Notes: a model not told the origin generated them from the letters alone. A stretch of 5,038 bases of DNA from Fimbriimonadaceae bacterium (GCA_022402505.1 JAKRSE010000418.1:1-5038), one strand, 5' to 3'. Positions 1-5,038 are shown, numbered from the stretch's first letter. Numbers and translations are program-made.

Positions 1-1
1 C

Positions 2-190
2 TCGGTCCGCGACCGGGACCAGAGCAAGGCCCTGGCCCGATCCAACGAGTACGAAGCCAAGGCGCCGCCGGCCTACATCGAGCCCGATGTGCCGAAGATG
101 TCCGGCAAGATAATCATGGAAGCCGAGCGACAGGACTTTCCCGAGTTCTTCGGCGAGCAGAAGGTCATCGAGTTCTACGCCCGCGGCTGA
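2..190 (+). CDS. rpsD: 30S ribosomal protein S4, C-terminal fragment
   Basis: This is the last 62 codons of a gene that begins before the window; the frame is open from base 2 and stops at TGA 188-190. The translation starts SVRDRDQSKALARSNEYE and ends EQKVIEFYARG. It follows the S4 C-terminal pattern: an 'I.VRdrs' segment, then 'vP.wlelD..kmeGkv...peR.d.p....EqlIVEfYsr'. Seen here are APPAYIEPD, KMSGKI, ERQDFPEFFGEQ and VIEFYARG. In the family, S4 binds 16S rRNA early in small-subunit assembly and often represses its own operon. The tail is divergent (AYIEPD where WLELD is usual, a final ARG where SR is usual) but in register. It is followed at once by a strong terminator, so it is the last gene of its transcript. 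Identification rests on the tail only. Confidence 0.85.
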   Translation, partial: SVRDRDQSKALARSNEYEAKAPPAYIEPDVPKMSGKIIMEAERQDFPEFFGEQKVIEFYARG

Positions 191-208
191 TCCCCGCAAC
201 CGAGCCGA

Positions 209-255
209 CGCCGCCCCCGTCTCCGGAACTTCCGGACCGGGGGCGGCGCCATTTT
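209..255 (+). terminator. Strong intrinsic terminator after rpsD
   Basis: A perfect 11-bp inverted repeat (209-219 with 238-248, CGCCGCCCCCG / CGGGGGCGGCG) encloses a second 6-bp repeat (TCCGGA 222-227 with TCCGGA 231-236, loop ACT). TTTT follows at 252-255. The long GC stem plus short T-run fits a Rho-independent terminator ending the ribosomal-protein transcript, 18 nt after the rpsD stop. The T-run is short, but the stem is very stable. Confidence 0.85.
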
Positions 256-275
256 CGCCTCGGCCGGATTCCGCG

Positions 276-284
276 TGTTAAAAT
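276..284 (+). promoter_or_regulatory. Extended -10 promoter of the thioredoxin-like gene, probably leaderless
   Basis: TG (276-277), one base, then TAAAAT (279-284) matches an extended -10 element with one mismatch to TATAAT. Only 6 nt separate it from the ATG at 291, so transcription should begin at or next to the start codon. No Shine-Dalgarno lies before the ATG and no convincing -35 is seen, which is usual for extended -10 promoters. It lies just after the rpsD terminator, where a new promoter is needed. Confidence 0.6.
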
Positions 285-290
285 CATGGG

Positions 291-1463
291 ATGCTGGGAG
301 CCTCCCTTCTTTTTGCCTCGATGCTGCGGGCCGAGCCCGCCGCGTCGCCGGACGACCTGCAGAAGCAGGTGAACGAGATCCGCACCGCCGCCCCGCGCAC
401 GGCGGAAGGCCGTCGCGAAGCCGACGCCAAGGTCAGGGCTCTGCTCGATGCCGAGCTTCCCAAGGTCGTCGTGGCCCAAGTTTTGACCGAACAGGCCCTC
501 GGCTATGCCCGACTCTTCGCCGCCTGGACCCGACACGCCGAGGCGGTGCAGCTGGCCCGCAAGGCCTGGACGACCGATGCCCCGAAGCTGCCGATCGCCC
601 TCGTCGGGATCCCCGCTGCCTATCAGGTGAAGGACCATCAGAGCGCCTGGTTCTTCGCGGTCGGGGTCAAGCCGACGATTCCGAATGAGGTCAGCACCAT
701 GACCATGATCTATTCGGCCTACCTCGCCGATGACGCATTCAGCTACAACGGCTACCAGGAGACCCTGGACATGCTCACCGGCTGGAGCACGGTCGTCGCC
801 GGAGTGGCAGACACCGCCGAGGGCTATACGGTCGCCCAGCAGACTCTCGCTAGAATCTGGCAGGCCAAGTCCGATCTCCACGGCGCCGCCGGAGACGCAG
901 CCGCTTCCCTCAAGGCTCTGAAGGACGGAATGGCGGCGGTGGCTCTGCCGGCTGCCAAGCGGGGCCTCGAAGCCTCCTACACCCAGGCGAACGTCGTCGG
1001 AAAGCCGGCGCCAGGCCTGGAGGTCACCCACACCTTCGGCAACTTCACCTCCCTGGAGGCCCTGCGCGGCAAGGTCGTCATTCTCGACTTCTTCGCCCAC
1101 TGGTGCGGCCCCTGCAAGGCGAGCTTCCCGGACCTGCGCGACATGTACGCCGACCTCAAGGGTCGCGGCATCGAGATCGTCCACGCGACCCGCCTCTACG
1201 GCAGCTTCGGCGCCGAGCGAGACCTGACCCCCGAGCAGGAGCTGCAGAAGATGACCGGATTCGTGAAGGACAACGGCCTCGTCTGGCCCGTCGTCTATGT
1301 CTCGGCGGATGACTACAAGGACTACGGGGTCAGCGGAATTCCGCACATCGTCCTCATCGACGCGGAAGGGAAGGTGGTGCGCCACAAGATCGGCTACTCC
1401 CCCGCGACCTTCGCCGAATTCCGAAAGCAGGTGGAAGGCCTCCTGGCCGCCGCCGGACGCTGA
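291..1463 (+). CDS. Exported thioredoxin-fold (TlpA/ResA-like) protein with unknown N-terminal helical domain
   Basis: 390 aa. Residues 1-14 (MLGASLLFASMLRA) look like a short signal peptide or anchor, but lack the usual N-terminal Lys/Arg. An in-frame TAA at 279-281 with no ATG between makes 291 the earliest ATG. Residues about 18-230 are Ala-rich and probably helical, perhaps TPR-like, and I do not recognise them. Residues about 235-390 form a TlpA/ResA-type thioredoxin domain: VVGKPAPG at 235, LRGKVVILDFFAHW, the WCGPC motif at 271-275 (C272, C275), and the cis-proline in SGIPHIVLID (P351). These are the only two cysteines in the protein. TlpA/ResA members reduce disulfides outside the cytoplasm, for example in cytochrome c or oxidase maturation; the target here is unknown. 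It stands between the rpsD terminator and gcvPA (63-nt gap). Fold is confident, role is not. Confidence 0.85.
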   Translation: MLGASLLFASMLRAEPAASPDDLQKQVNEIRTAAPRTAEGRREADAKVRALLDAELPKVVVAQVLTEQALGYARLFAAWTRHAEAVQLARKAWTTDAPKLPIALVGIPAAYQVKDHQSAWFFAVGVKPTIPNEVSTMTMIYSAYLADDAFSYNGYQETLDMLTGWSTVVAGVADTAEGYTVAQQTLARIWQAKSDLHGAAGDAAASLKALKDGMAAVALPAAKRGLEASYTQANVVGKPAPGLEVTHTFGNFTSLEALRGKVVILDFFAHWCGPCKASFPDLRDMYADLKGRGIEIVHATRLYGSFGAERDLTPEQELQKMTGFVKDNGLVWPVVYVSADDYKDYGVSGIPHIVLIDAEGKVVRHKIGYSPATFAEFRKQVEGLLAAAGR

Positions 1464-1493
1464 GTCTCAGGCCCTCCCGGCCCCACCCCAGTC

Positions 1494-1526
1494 GGCCTGC
1501 CGCACCCCACAATGGAGCGGCAGGCC
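1494..1526 (+). repeat. Perfect 10-bp inverted repeat ending at the gcvPA start codon
   Basis: GGCCTGCCGC (1494-1503) and GCGGCAGGCC (1517-1526) are exact reverse complements, separated by 13 nt. The right arm ends at the base before the ATG at 1527. The gcvPA Shine-Dalgarno GGAG (1514-1517) lies at the loop/stem junction. As RNA, this hairpin would hold the start codon against its base; as DNA, it could be an operator. There is no T-run, so it is not a classical terminator for the upstream gene. Confidence 0.6.
1514..1517 (+). promoter_or_regulatory. Ribosome binding site of gcvPA (decides the start)
   Basis: GGAG lies 9 nt before the ATG at 1527 and overlaps the alternative ATG at 1512. 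It supports 1527 as the real start, giving the N-terminus MPYTPHTDADV, which matches the usual MxYIPHTxxD opening of GcvPA proteins. Confidence 0.6.
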
Positions 1527-2858
1527 ATGCCCTACACCCCGCACACGGACGCCGACGTTGCCGCCATGCTCAAGACCATCGGGGCGGACTCGATCGATGA
1601 TCTCTTCGTCGAAATCCCCGACGAGCTGAGGCTGAAGGGACCGCTGAACATCCCGTCGGCCCAGGATGAGCACCGCCTCGCCAAGACCCTCGGCGACCTG
1701 GCCTCGCGCAATCTCAACCTCGCCGACACGACCTGCTTCCTGGGTGCGGGAATCTACGACCGATTCATCCCGGCGACCGTCGGCGCGGTGATCTCCCGAG
1801 GCGAATTCCTGACCGCCTACACGCCCTATCAGCCCGAGGTCAGCCAGGGCTACCTCCAGACCATCTACGAATTCCAGTCGATGGTGGCCGAGCTCTACGA
1901 CTGCGATCTGGCGAATGCCAGCATGTACGACGGGCCGACCAGCCTGGCCGAAGCCGCGATCATGGCCTGCCAGATCACCGGCCGCAGCCGTGTTGTAGTC
2001 AGCCAGGGGGTCCATCCCCATGCCCGCCAGGTCCTCCACACCTACTGCTGGGCGCTCGGGATCGAGGTCGTGGAGGCTCCGCTGACCGAAGGGGCCGCCC
2101 AGGACTTTTCGGCTCTGACCGATTCGTCCGCCTGTCTTCTGGTCCAGCAGCCGAACTTCTTCGGCGTGATTGAAGACATCCCGGCCGCCAGAGCCGCTTG
2201 CGATTCGACCGGGTCCATGCTGGTCGTCTCGGCAGACCCGACGGCCTGCGCCCTGGTTCCCGGTCCCGGAGGGCAGGGGGCCGACGTGGTCACGGGCGAG
2301 GGGCAGCCGCTCGGCATCCCGATGGGCCTGGGCGGACCGATGCTCGGCCTCTTCGCCTGTCGAAAGGAGCTTGTCCGGCAGATCCCGGGCCGCATCGTCG
2401 GCCGGACCACCGACGCCCAGGGCCGGCTCGGCTACACCATGACCCTCCGCACCCGCGAGCAGGACATCCGCCGCGAGAAGGCAACGAGCAACATCTGTAC
2501 CAACGAGGCGCTGATGGCTCTGGCGGCGACTGTCTATCTCGCCACTCTGGGTCGCAACGGCATGAGGTCGGTGGCCGAATCCTCCGTTCGGAACGCCCAG
2601 TACGCCATGGGCCGTCTGGCCGAATCGGGGGCTTCGCTGCGGTTCCCGGACCGGAAGGTCTTCTGCGAATTCGTCGTCAATCTGCCCCGGCCGGCGACCG
2701 AAGTCCGCGATCGGCTGCTGGACAAAGGCATCCTCGCCGGACTCCCGCTGGGGCCCTATGGCGCCGGGCTGGAGAACAGCCTCCTGGTCGCCGTAACCGA
2801 ACTGCGAACCAGGGAAGAGATCGACCGCCTGGCTGACGAAATCAAGGCCGCGCTCTGA
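1527..2858 (+). CDS. gcvPA: Glycine dehydrogenase (decarboxylating) subunit 1, alpha subunit of P-protein
   Basis: 443 aa, the normal length for the stand-alone N-terminal half of glycine decarboxylase. With GcvPB it forms the PLP enzyme that releases CO2 from glycine and passes the aminomethyl group to the lipoyl arm of H-protein. Recognisable blocks in order: MPYTPHTDADV; IPDELRL; FLGAGIYDRFIPATVGAVISR; TAYTPYQPEVSQGYLQ (from Y98 on); ASMYDGPTSLAEAA; the Gly-rich EGQPLGIPMGLGGP (from E258); GRTTD; and REKATSNICTNEAL (from R316). The catalytic PLP lysine of the family lies in the beta subunit, so its absence here is expected. The frame is intact. ATG 1527 is preferred to ATG 1512 from the GGAG spacing and the family N-terminus. 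A perfect inverted repeat abuts the start. Unusually, the next genes encode PEP-CTERM proteins; the partner gcvPB comes 1571 nt later. Confidence 0.95.
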   Translation: MPYTPHTDADVAAMLKTIGADSIDDLFVEIPDELRLKGPLNIPSAQDEHRLAKTLGDLASRNLNLADTTCFLGAGIYDRFIPATVGAVISRGEFLTAYTPYQPEVSQGYLQTIYEFQSMVAELYDCDLANASMYDGPTSLAEAAIMACQITGRSRVVVSQGVHPHARQVLHTYCWALGIEVVEAPLTEGAAQDFSALTDSSACLLVQQPNFFGVIEDIPAARAACDSTGSMLVVSADPTACALVPGPGGQGADVVTGEGQPLGIPMGLGGPMLGLFACRKELVRQIPGRIVGRTTDAQGRLGYTMTLRTREQDIRREKATSNICTNEALMALAATVYLATLGRNGMRSVAESSVRNAQYAMGRLAESGASLRFPDRKVFCEFVVNLPRPATEVRDRLLDKGILAGLPLGPYGAGLENSLLVAVTELRTREEIDRLADEIKAAL

Positions 2859-2912
2859 CGACTCACCGGCAAATCTGCTGGACATGACTCGGCAGACGGT
2901 TGGATTAACGGT
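2859..2912 (+). promoter_or_regulatory. Duplicated upstream element, copy A (hairpin plus TAACGGT)
   Basis: Directly after the gcvPA stop lie CGACTC (2859-2864), an inverted repeat CCGGCA-AATC-TGCTGG (2866-2881), and 24 nt later TAACGGT (2906-2912). The same parts in the same order precede the second PEP-CTERM gene. As RNA, all six stem pairs form, one being G-U. The hairpin ends 90 nt before the ATG at 2972. Conservation between two diverged paralogs suggests a regulatory role; which kind is unknown. I found no convincing promoter within it. Confidence 0.5.
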
Positions 2913-2971
2913 TTTTTCACGGTCGGTCAGGAAGATGGAGATCGCCCCCGCCACTGGGTGGGAAGATCCTC

Positions 2972-3631
2972 ATGAAACCGTTCCAATCCCTCTTGACCAC
3001 CGTCGCTGCCCTTGCAATCGCCTCCTCGGCCTTCGCCCAGGAGGCGGTGCCCTACCGCATCGACATCGAGCACGACCTGCCGTCCGGCGTGTCGGTGACG
3101 GACTCGATCATCCTGGACACCAACCCCAATTTCAATGGCGGCTCCTCGACGTGGTCGTTCAGCTTCTCCGGGACCGGATCGTTCTCGAACCCCTTCGAGT
3201 ACTCCGAGATCCCGGCCTACCTCACCGTGTTCGGACTCTATGAAGACGGCGATCAGAACACGGGCGTCACCGTCCTGGCTCGGGCCTCTCTGGCCGACCA
3301 GAACGTGGGCCTCCCCTGGGAGGATGTCTTCCTGGGCGGCTTCACGGAAGCCGAGGTGGCGGAGGCCATCACCCGGATCGTGACCGCCGACGGCGATGAA
3401 GCCCAGCTGAACGCCGGGTTCAGCGTGATCGACCCGTTCTATGCGGAAAACTTCAACCTGTGGCCGACGGAAGGCGAGGCCGGAATCTGGCTCGGCTTCA
3501 GCGATGCGTCCGACTTCGGAGCCGGCCAGTGGACCGCCACTCCGGTCCCCGAGCCTGCCTCACTGCTGGTTCTGGCGGCCGGTGCGGGTCTGATGGCGGC
3601 CCGGCGATTCCGCTCGACCAGACGAGCCTGA
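2972..3631 (+). CDS. PEP-CTERM sorting-signal protein, paralog 1
   Basis: 219 aa exported protein. Residues 1-22 are a typical signal peptide (MK start, hydrophobic core, AFA|Q cleavage). Residues about 23-190 form a cysteine-free, acidic ectodomain of no family I recognise, with IEHDLPSGV, GSSTWSFSFSGTG, FEYSEIP, LTVFGLYE and NLWPTEGE. The C-terminus is a PEP-CTERM signal: VPEP at 192-195, a hydrophobic helix 196-210, then an Arg-rich tail (211-219). In known systems an exosortase recognises this signal and the protein goes to the surface, often with exopolysaccharide; no exosortase is in this window. About half the aligned residues match the following gene. The ATG is preceded by a weak GGGAAG (2960-2965). 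The gene lies 113 nt after gcvPA, in the gap between gcvPA and gcvPB. Sorting class is confident, function unknown. Confidence 0.9.
   Translation: MKPFQSLLTTVAALAIASSAFAQEAVPYRIDIEHDLPSGVSVTDSIILDTNPNFNGGSSTWSFSFSGTGSFSNPFEYSEIPAYLTVFGLYEDGDQNTGVTVLARASLADQNVGLPWEDVFLGGFTEAEVAEAITRIVTADGDEAQLNAGFSVIDPFYAENFNLWPTEGEAGIWLGFSDASDFGAGQWTATPVPEPASLLVLAAGAGLMAARRFRSTRRA
3563..3606 (+). repeat. 44-nt near-identical segment, copy 1 (PEP-CTERM anchor)
   Basis: This stretch encodes the PEP-CTERM hydrophobic helix of paralog 1 and matches 4335-4378 in paralog 2 at 42 of 44 bases by eye. The rest of the two proteins is only about half identical, so this segment is conserved well above the background, including optional third-position choices. 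Confidence 0.75.
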
Positions 3632-3637
3632 CATCGG

Positions 3638-3691
3638 CGACTCGTGCCGGCACATTTGCTGGGTTTTCGGCAATCGAAAATCTGTAACGGT
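3638..3691 (+). promoter_or_regulatory. Duplicated upstream element, copy B (hairpin plus TAACGGT)
   Basis: Seven bases after the paralog 1 stop begins CGACTC (3638-3643), then CCGGCA-CATT-TGCTGG (3647-3662), and 22 nt later TAACGGT (3685-3691). Compared with copy A, the 16-nt hairpin differs at two bases, both in the 4-nt loop, while the stem is identical. It ends 93 nt before the ATG at 3756, against 90 nt for copy A. In this copy GTTTTC follows the stem, so it might also act as a weak terminator, but copy A lacks that run. Confidence 0.5.
3664..3680 (+). repeat. Inverted repeat TTTTCG-N5-CGAAAA
   Basis: A perfect 6-bp dyad (3664-3669 with 3675-3680) lies between the hairpin and TAACGGT of copy B. 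It has no counterpart in copy A, so it is specific to paralog 2. The AT-rich symmetric arms look more like a protein-binding site than a stable RNA stem. Confidence 0.4.
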
Positions 3692-3725
3692 GATTGCAGC
3701 AAGGTTGCCGGCATACTCGCCCCGT

Positions 3726-3740
3726 CTCCCGACTCGGGAG
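3726..3740 (+). repeat. Inverted repeat in the leader of paralog 2
   Basis: CTCCCGA-C-TCGGGAG is a perfect 7-bp dyad around a single base. As RNA it would form about five GC-rich pairs with a 5-nt loop. It ends 15 nt before the ATG at 3756 and just upstream of the GAGG ribosome binding site, so it could affect initiation or be an operator. Confidence 0.45.
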
Positions 3741-3743
3741 CTT

Positions 3744-3747
3744 GAGG
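3744..3747 (+). promoter_or_regulatory. Ribosome binding site of paralog 2
   Basis: GAGG lies 8 nt before the ATG at 3756, a conventional Shine-Dalgarno placement. It fixes the start and shows this organism uses SD-led as well as apparently leaderless initiation. Confidence 0.6.
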
Positions 3748-3755
3748 TCTGATTC

Positions 3756-4391
3756 ATGAAACGTCTCCTCGCCCTTGTTTCCGCTGCTGCCCTGGGTGCG
3801 ACCGCCCTGGCACAGCTTGCGATTCCCGGCCCCTTCCTGCTTGAAATCGAGCACGACCTGCCTGCTGGAGTCGATGTCGTCGAGGCGGTCATCAAGGAGA
3901 CCAATCCCGACCGGACGGCGGGCTCTTCGGCCTGGTCCTTCCCGTTCTCCGGCTCGGGGACGATCGACAACCGGTTCGAGTACGAGGAGATCCCCGGCGC
4001 CCTGACCGTCTTCGGCCAGTACGAAGGCAACGGCTCCACCGGAGTCGCGGTTCTCACCCGCTGGGCCTTCGGCATCGAGGTGATCGGTGCGGAATGGGAT
4101 TCGGTCTTTGGCCCGGACCTCTCGGAGCAGGAAGTCTATGACGCCATCTCGGACGTCGTTTCGGGGGACAGCGCCCGCGAATCTTTGGGGCAGGAGGTGC
4201 TGGACCGATTCTTCAACGGCAACTACGACCTCTGGCCGGCCGAAGGAGAACGGGCTCTTTGGCTCGGGTTCACCGACGCCAAGAACTTCGGCGACGGCCG
4301 CTGGACGGCGAACCCGGTCCCCGAGCCCGGGACCCTGCTGGTTCTGGCGGCCGGGGCGGGTCTGCTGGCGGCCCGGCGGCGGCGGGCCTGA
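3756..4391 (+). CDS. PEP-CTERM sorting-signal protein, paralog 2
   Basis: 211 aa. Residues 1-19 form a signal peptide (MKRLLAL start, ALA|Q cleavage). The cysteine-free acidic ectodomain carries the same blocks as paralog 1: IEHDLPAGV, TNP, GSSAWSFPFSGSG, FEYEEIPGALTVFGQYE, TGVAVL, NYDLWPAEGE, WLGFTDAKNFG and RWTANP. It differs most in the middle, about residues 92-145. The tail is VPEP (188-191), a helix (192-206) and RRRRA. It is probably handled by the same exosortase as paralog 1, with the mature part outside the cytoplasm. It starts 124 nt after paralog 1 behind a leader that shares that gene's upstream element, which points to tandem duplication of gene plus regulatory region. gcvPB begins 38 nt after its stop. 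The ectodomain function is not recognised. Confidence 0.9.
   Translation: MKRLLALVSAAALGATALAQLAIPGPFLLEIEHDLPAGVDVVEAVIKETNPDRTAGSSAWSFPFSGSGTIDNRFEYEEIPGALTVFGQYEGNGSTGVAVLTRWAFGIEVIGAEWDSVFGPDLSEQEVYDAISDVVSGDSARESLGQEVLDRFFNGNYDLWPAEGERALWLGFTDAKNFGDGRWTANPVPEPGTLLVLAAGAGLLAARRRRA
4335..4378 (+). repeat. 44-nt near-identical segment, copy 2 (PEP-CTERM anchor)
   Basis: This is the partner of 3563-3606 and encodes the hydrophobic helix of paralog 2. The two differences change a silent glycine codon position (T/G) and Met to Leu (A/C). Confidence 0.75.
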
Positions 4392-4413
4392 ACCAGGGCC
4401 CCGACCTCTCGAC

Positions 4414-4422
4414 TGGTACGAT
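4414..4422 (+). promoter_or_regulatory. Extended -10 promoter of gcvPB, probably leaderless
   Basis: TG (4414-4415), one base, then TACGAT (4417-4422) matches an extended -10 element (TAxxAT kept). It ends 7 nt before the GTG at 4430, the same layout as the promoter at 276-284. A clear -35 is absent. It would let gcvPB be transcribed without read-through from the PEP-CTERM genes. Confidence 0.5.
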
Positions 4423-4429
4423 CCTGGGG

Positions 4430-5038
4430 GTGAACGGCGCGCCGTCGTCCCCCAGACCCACCCTCTTCGAGAAGTCTTCCCCCGGCCGGATCGGGTGCAA
4501 TCTGCCGACCGCCGACACGCCGGAAGTCGACCTGGAGGCCGCCCTCGGCCGGGTCCGTTCCCAGCTCCACCTGCCGGAAATCGGCGAGCTGGAAGTGATG
4601 CGCCACTTCGTCAACCTCAGCCGGATCAACTACGGCATCGAGGTCGGCTTCTATCCCCTGGGGAGCTGCACGATGAAGTACAACCCCCGGATCAACGAGC
4701 GGACGGCCGCTCATCCCGGCTTCACCCAACTCCACCCCATGCAGCCGGCCGAAACGGTGCCCGGCGCACTCGAGGTCATCCGGCAGGTCAGCGACATCCT
4801 CTGCGAGATCACCGGATTCGACGAGATCACGATGCAGCCCGTCGCCGGGGCTCACGGTGAAATGACCTGCCTGATGCTCATCAAGGCCTGGCACGAGCGG
4901 AATGGGGAAGGCGGCACCCGACGGATCGTGCTGGTGCCCGACTCGGCCCACGGCACCAATCCGGCCAGCGCCGCGCGTTGCGGCTACGATGTCAAGACCA
5001 TTCCGACGAATCGGGAAGGGAACACCGATCTGGAGGCT
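4430..5038 (+). CDS. gcvPB: Glycine dehydrogenase (decarboxylating) subunit 2, beta subunit of P-protein, 5' part
   Basis: 203 codons from GTG 4430, open to the window end; the family is usually about 480-500 aa, so over half is missing. It is the PLP-bearing partner of GcvPA in glycine decarboxylase. Seen in order: LFEKSSPGRIG (the usual LIFEKSxPGRxG opening), VMRHFVNLSRINYG, GFYPLGSCTMKYNPRINE (SCTMKYNP at 79-86), QLHPMQPAET, TMQPVAGAHGEMT (GAHGE at 140-144) and PDSAHGTNPASA (from D171). The PLP-binding lysine, in an NLHKTF-type motif, lies beyond the window. GTG is chosen because no ATG lies between it and the family-conserved opening, and it puts the start 7 nt after an extended -10. GGGGG directly abuts the GTG, too close for normal SD use. 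It follows paralog 2 by 38 nt rather than following gcvPA. Confidence 0.95.
   Translation, partial: MNGAPSSPRPTLFEKSSPGRIGCNLPTADTPEVDLEAALGRVRSQLHLPEIGELEVMRHFVNLSRINYGIEVGFYPLGSCTMKYNPRINERTAAHPGFTQLHPMQPAETVPGALEVIRQVSDILCEITGFDEITMQPVAGAHGEMTCLMLIKAWHERNGEGGTRRIVLVPDSAHGTNPASAARCGYDVKTIPTNREGNTDLEA

Noticed and set aside
165..1385. Long minus-strand open frame (406 codons) opposite the thioredoxin-like gene
   Set aside because: It is low in complexity (Gly/Arg/Glu/Val-rich), has no recognisable motif, and lies antisense to a gene with a clear WCGPC domain; GC-rich DNA produces such frames.
1512..1514. ATG at 1512 as the gcvPA start
   Set aside because: It would add MERQA before the conserved opening, overlaps the SD and has no SD of its own; 1527 fits the family better.
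1464..1526. Glycine riboswitch before gcvPA
   Set aside because: The gap is only 63 nt and lacks the conserved glycine aptamer cores; only a simple inverted repeat is present.
2899..2917. T6 run after TAACGG as an intrinsic terminator of gcvPA
   Set aside because: No stem precedes the T-run directly; the nearby repeats ACGGTT/ACGGTT are direct, not inverted.
1467..2954. Long minus-strand open frame (495 codons) opposite gcvPA
   Set aside because: It is a mirror of the strongly conserved gcvPA frame, with no family features of its own.
2959..2971. Leaderless promoter TGG-GAAGAT for PEP-CTERM paralog 1
   Set aside because: GAAGAT is a poor -10, and only 4 nt separate it from the ATG, too close for a start there.
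3647..3662. Sigma-54 (-24/-12) promoter, suggested by GGCAC...TTGC
   Set aside because: The GG-to-GC spacing is about 3 nt too short and copy A does not keep the -12 bases.
4410..4429. Third copy of the PEP-CTERM upstream element before gcvPB
   Set aside because: Only CGACT and CTGGG are shared; the hairpin stem and TAACGGT are missing, and the stretch is better read as an extended -10.
4087..4860. Plus-strand frame (257 codons) spanning the end of paralog 2 and the start of gcvPB
   Set aside because: It is an Arg/Pro/Gly-rich shadow of two well supported genes in other frames.

Overview
The window is a GC-rich bacterial chromosome segment with every gene on the + strand. In order it holds: the 3' end of a ribosomal protein S4 gene (rpsD), closed by a strong intrinsic terminator; a secreted or periplasmic thioredoxin-fold protein; gcvPA (glycine decarboxylase alpha subunit); two tandem paralogous PEP-CTERM surface or exported proteins; and the 5' 203 codons of gcvPB (glycine decarboxylase beta subunit), cut by the window end.

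Organism: split GcvP subunits, PEP-CTERM/exosortase sorting signals, high GC and apparently leaderless promoters are compatible with a Gram-negative-type lineage such as Planctomycetota (Phycisphaerae-like) or Armatimonadota. This is inference from gene content only, and the sequence does not settle it.

Region by region: 1-255 is the S4 tail plus an 11+6 bp hairpin and T-run. An extended -10 (TGTTAAAAT) lies 6 nt before the ATG of the thioredoxin-like gene at 291-1463, which suggests a leaderless transcript. In the 63-nt gap before gcvPA, a perfect 10-bp inverted repeat ends exactly at the gcvPA ATG (1527). gcvPA (1527-2858) is followed by two PEP-CTERM genes (2972-3631 and 3756-4391). Both have a signal peptide, a cysteine-free acidic ectodomain roughly half identical between the two, and a VPEP-helix-Arg tail. 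Their upstream regions share a small hairpin (CCGGCA-N4-TGCTGG) about 90 nt before each ATG and a downstream TAACGGT. A second extended -10 (TGGTACGAT) sits 7 nt before the GTG of gcvPB.

How they fit together: GcvPA and GcvPB form one enzyme, the P-protein of the glycine cleavage system, and their genes normally sit side by side. Here a duplicated pair of exported-protein genes separates them, and gcvPB seems to have its own promoter, so the usual co-transcription may have been replaced. No gcvT, gcvH, exosortase, glycine riboswitch, RNA gene or mobile element is visible in the window.
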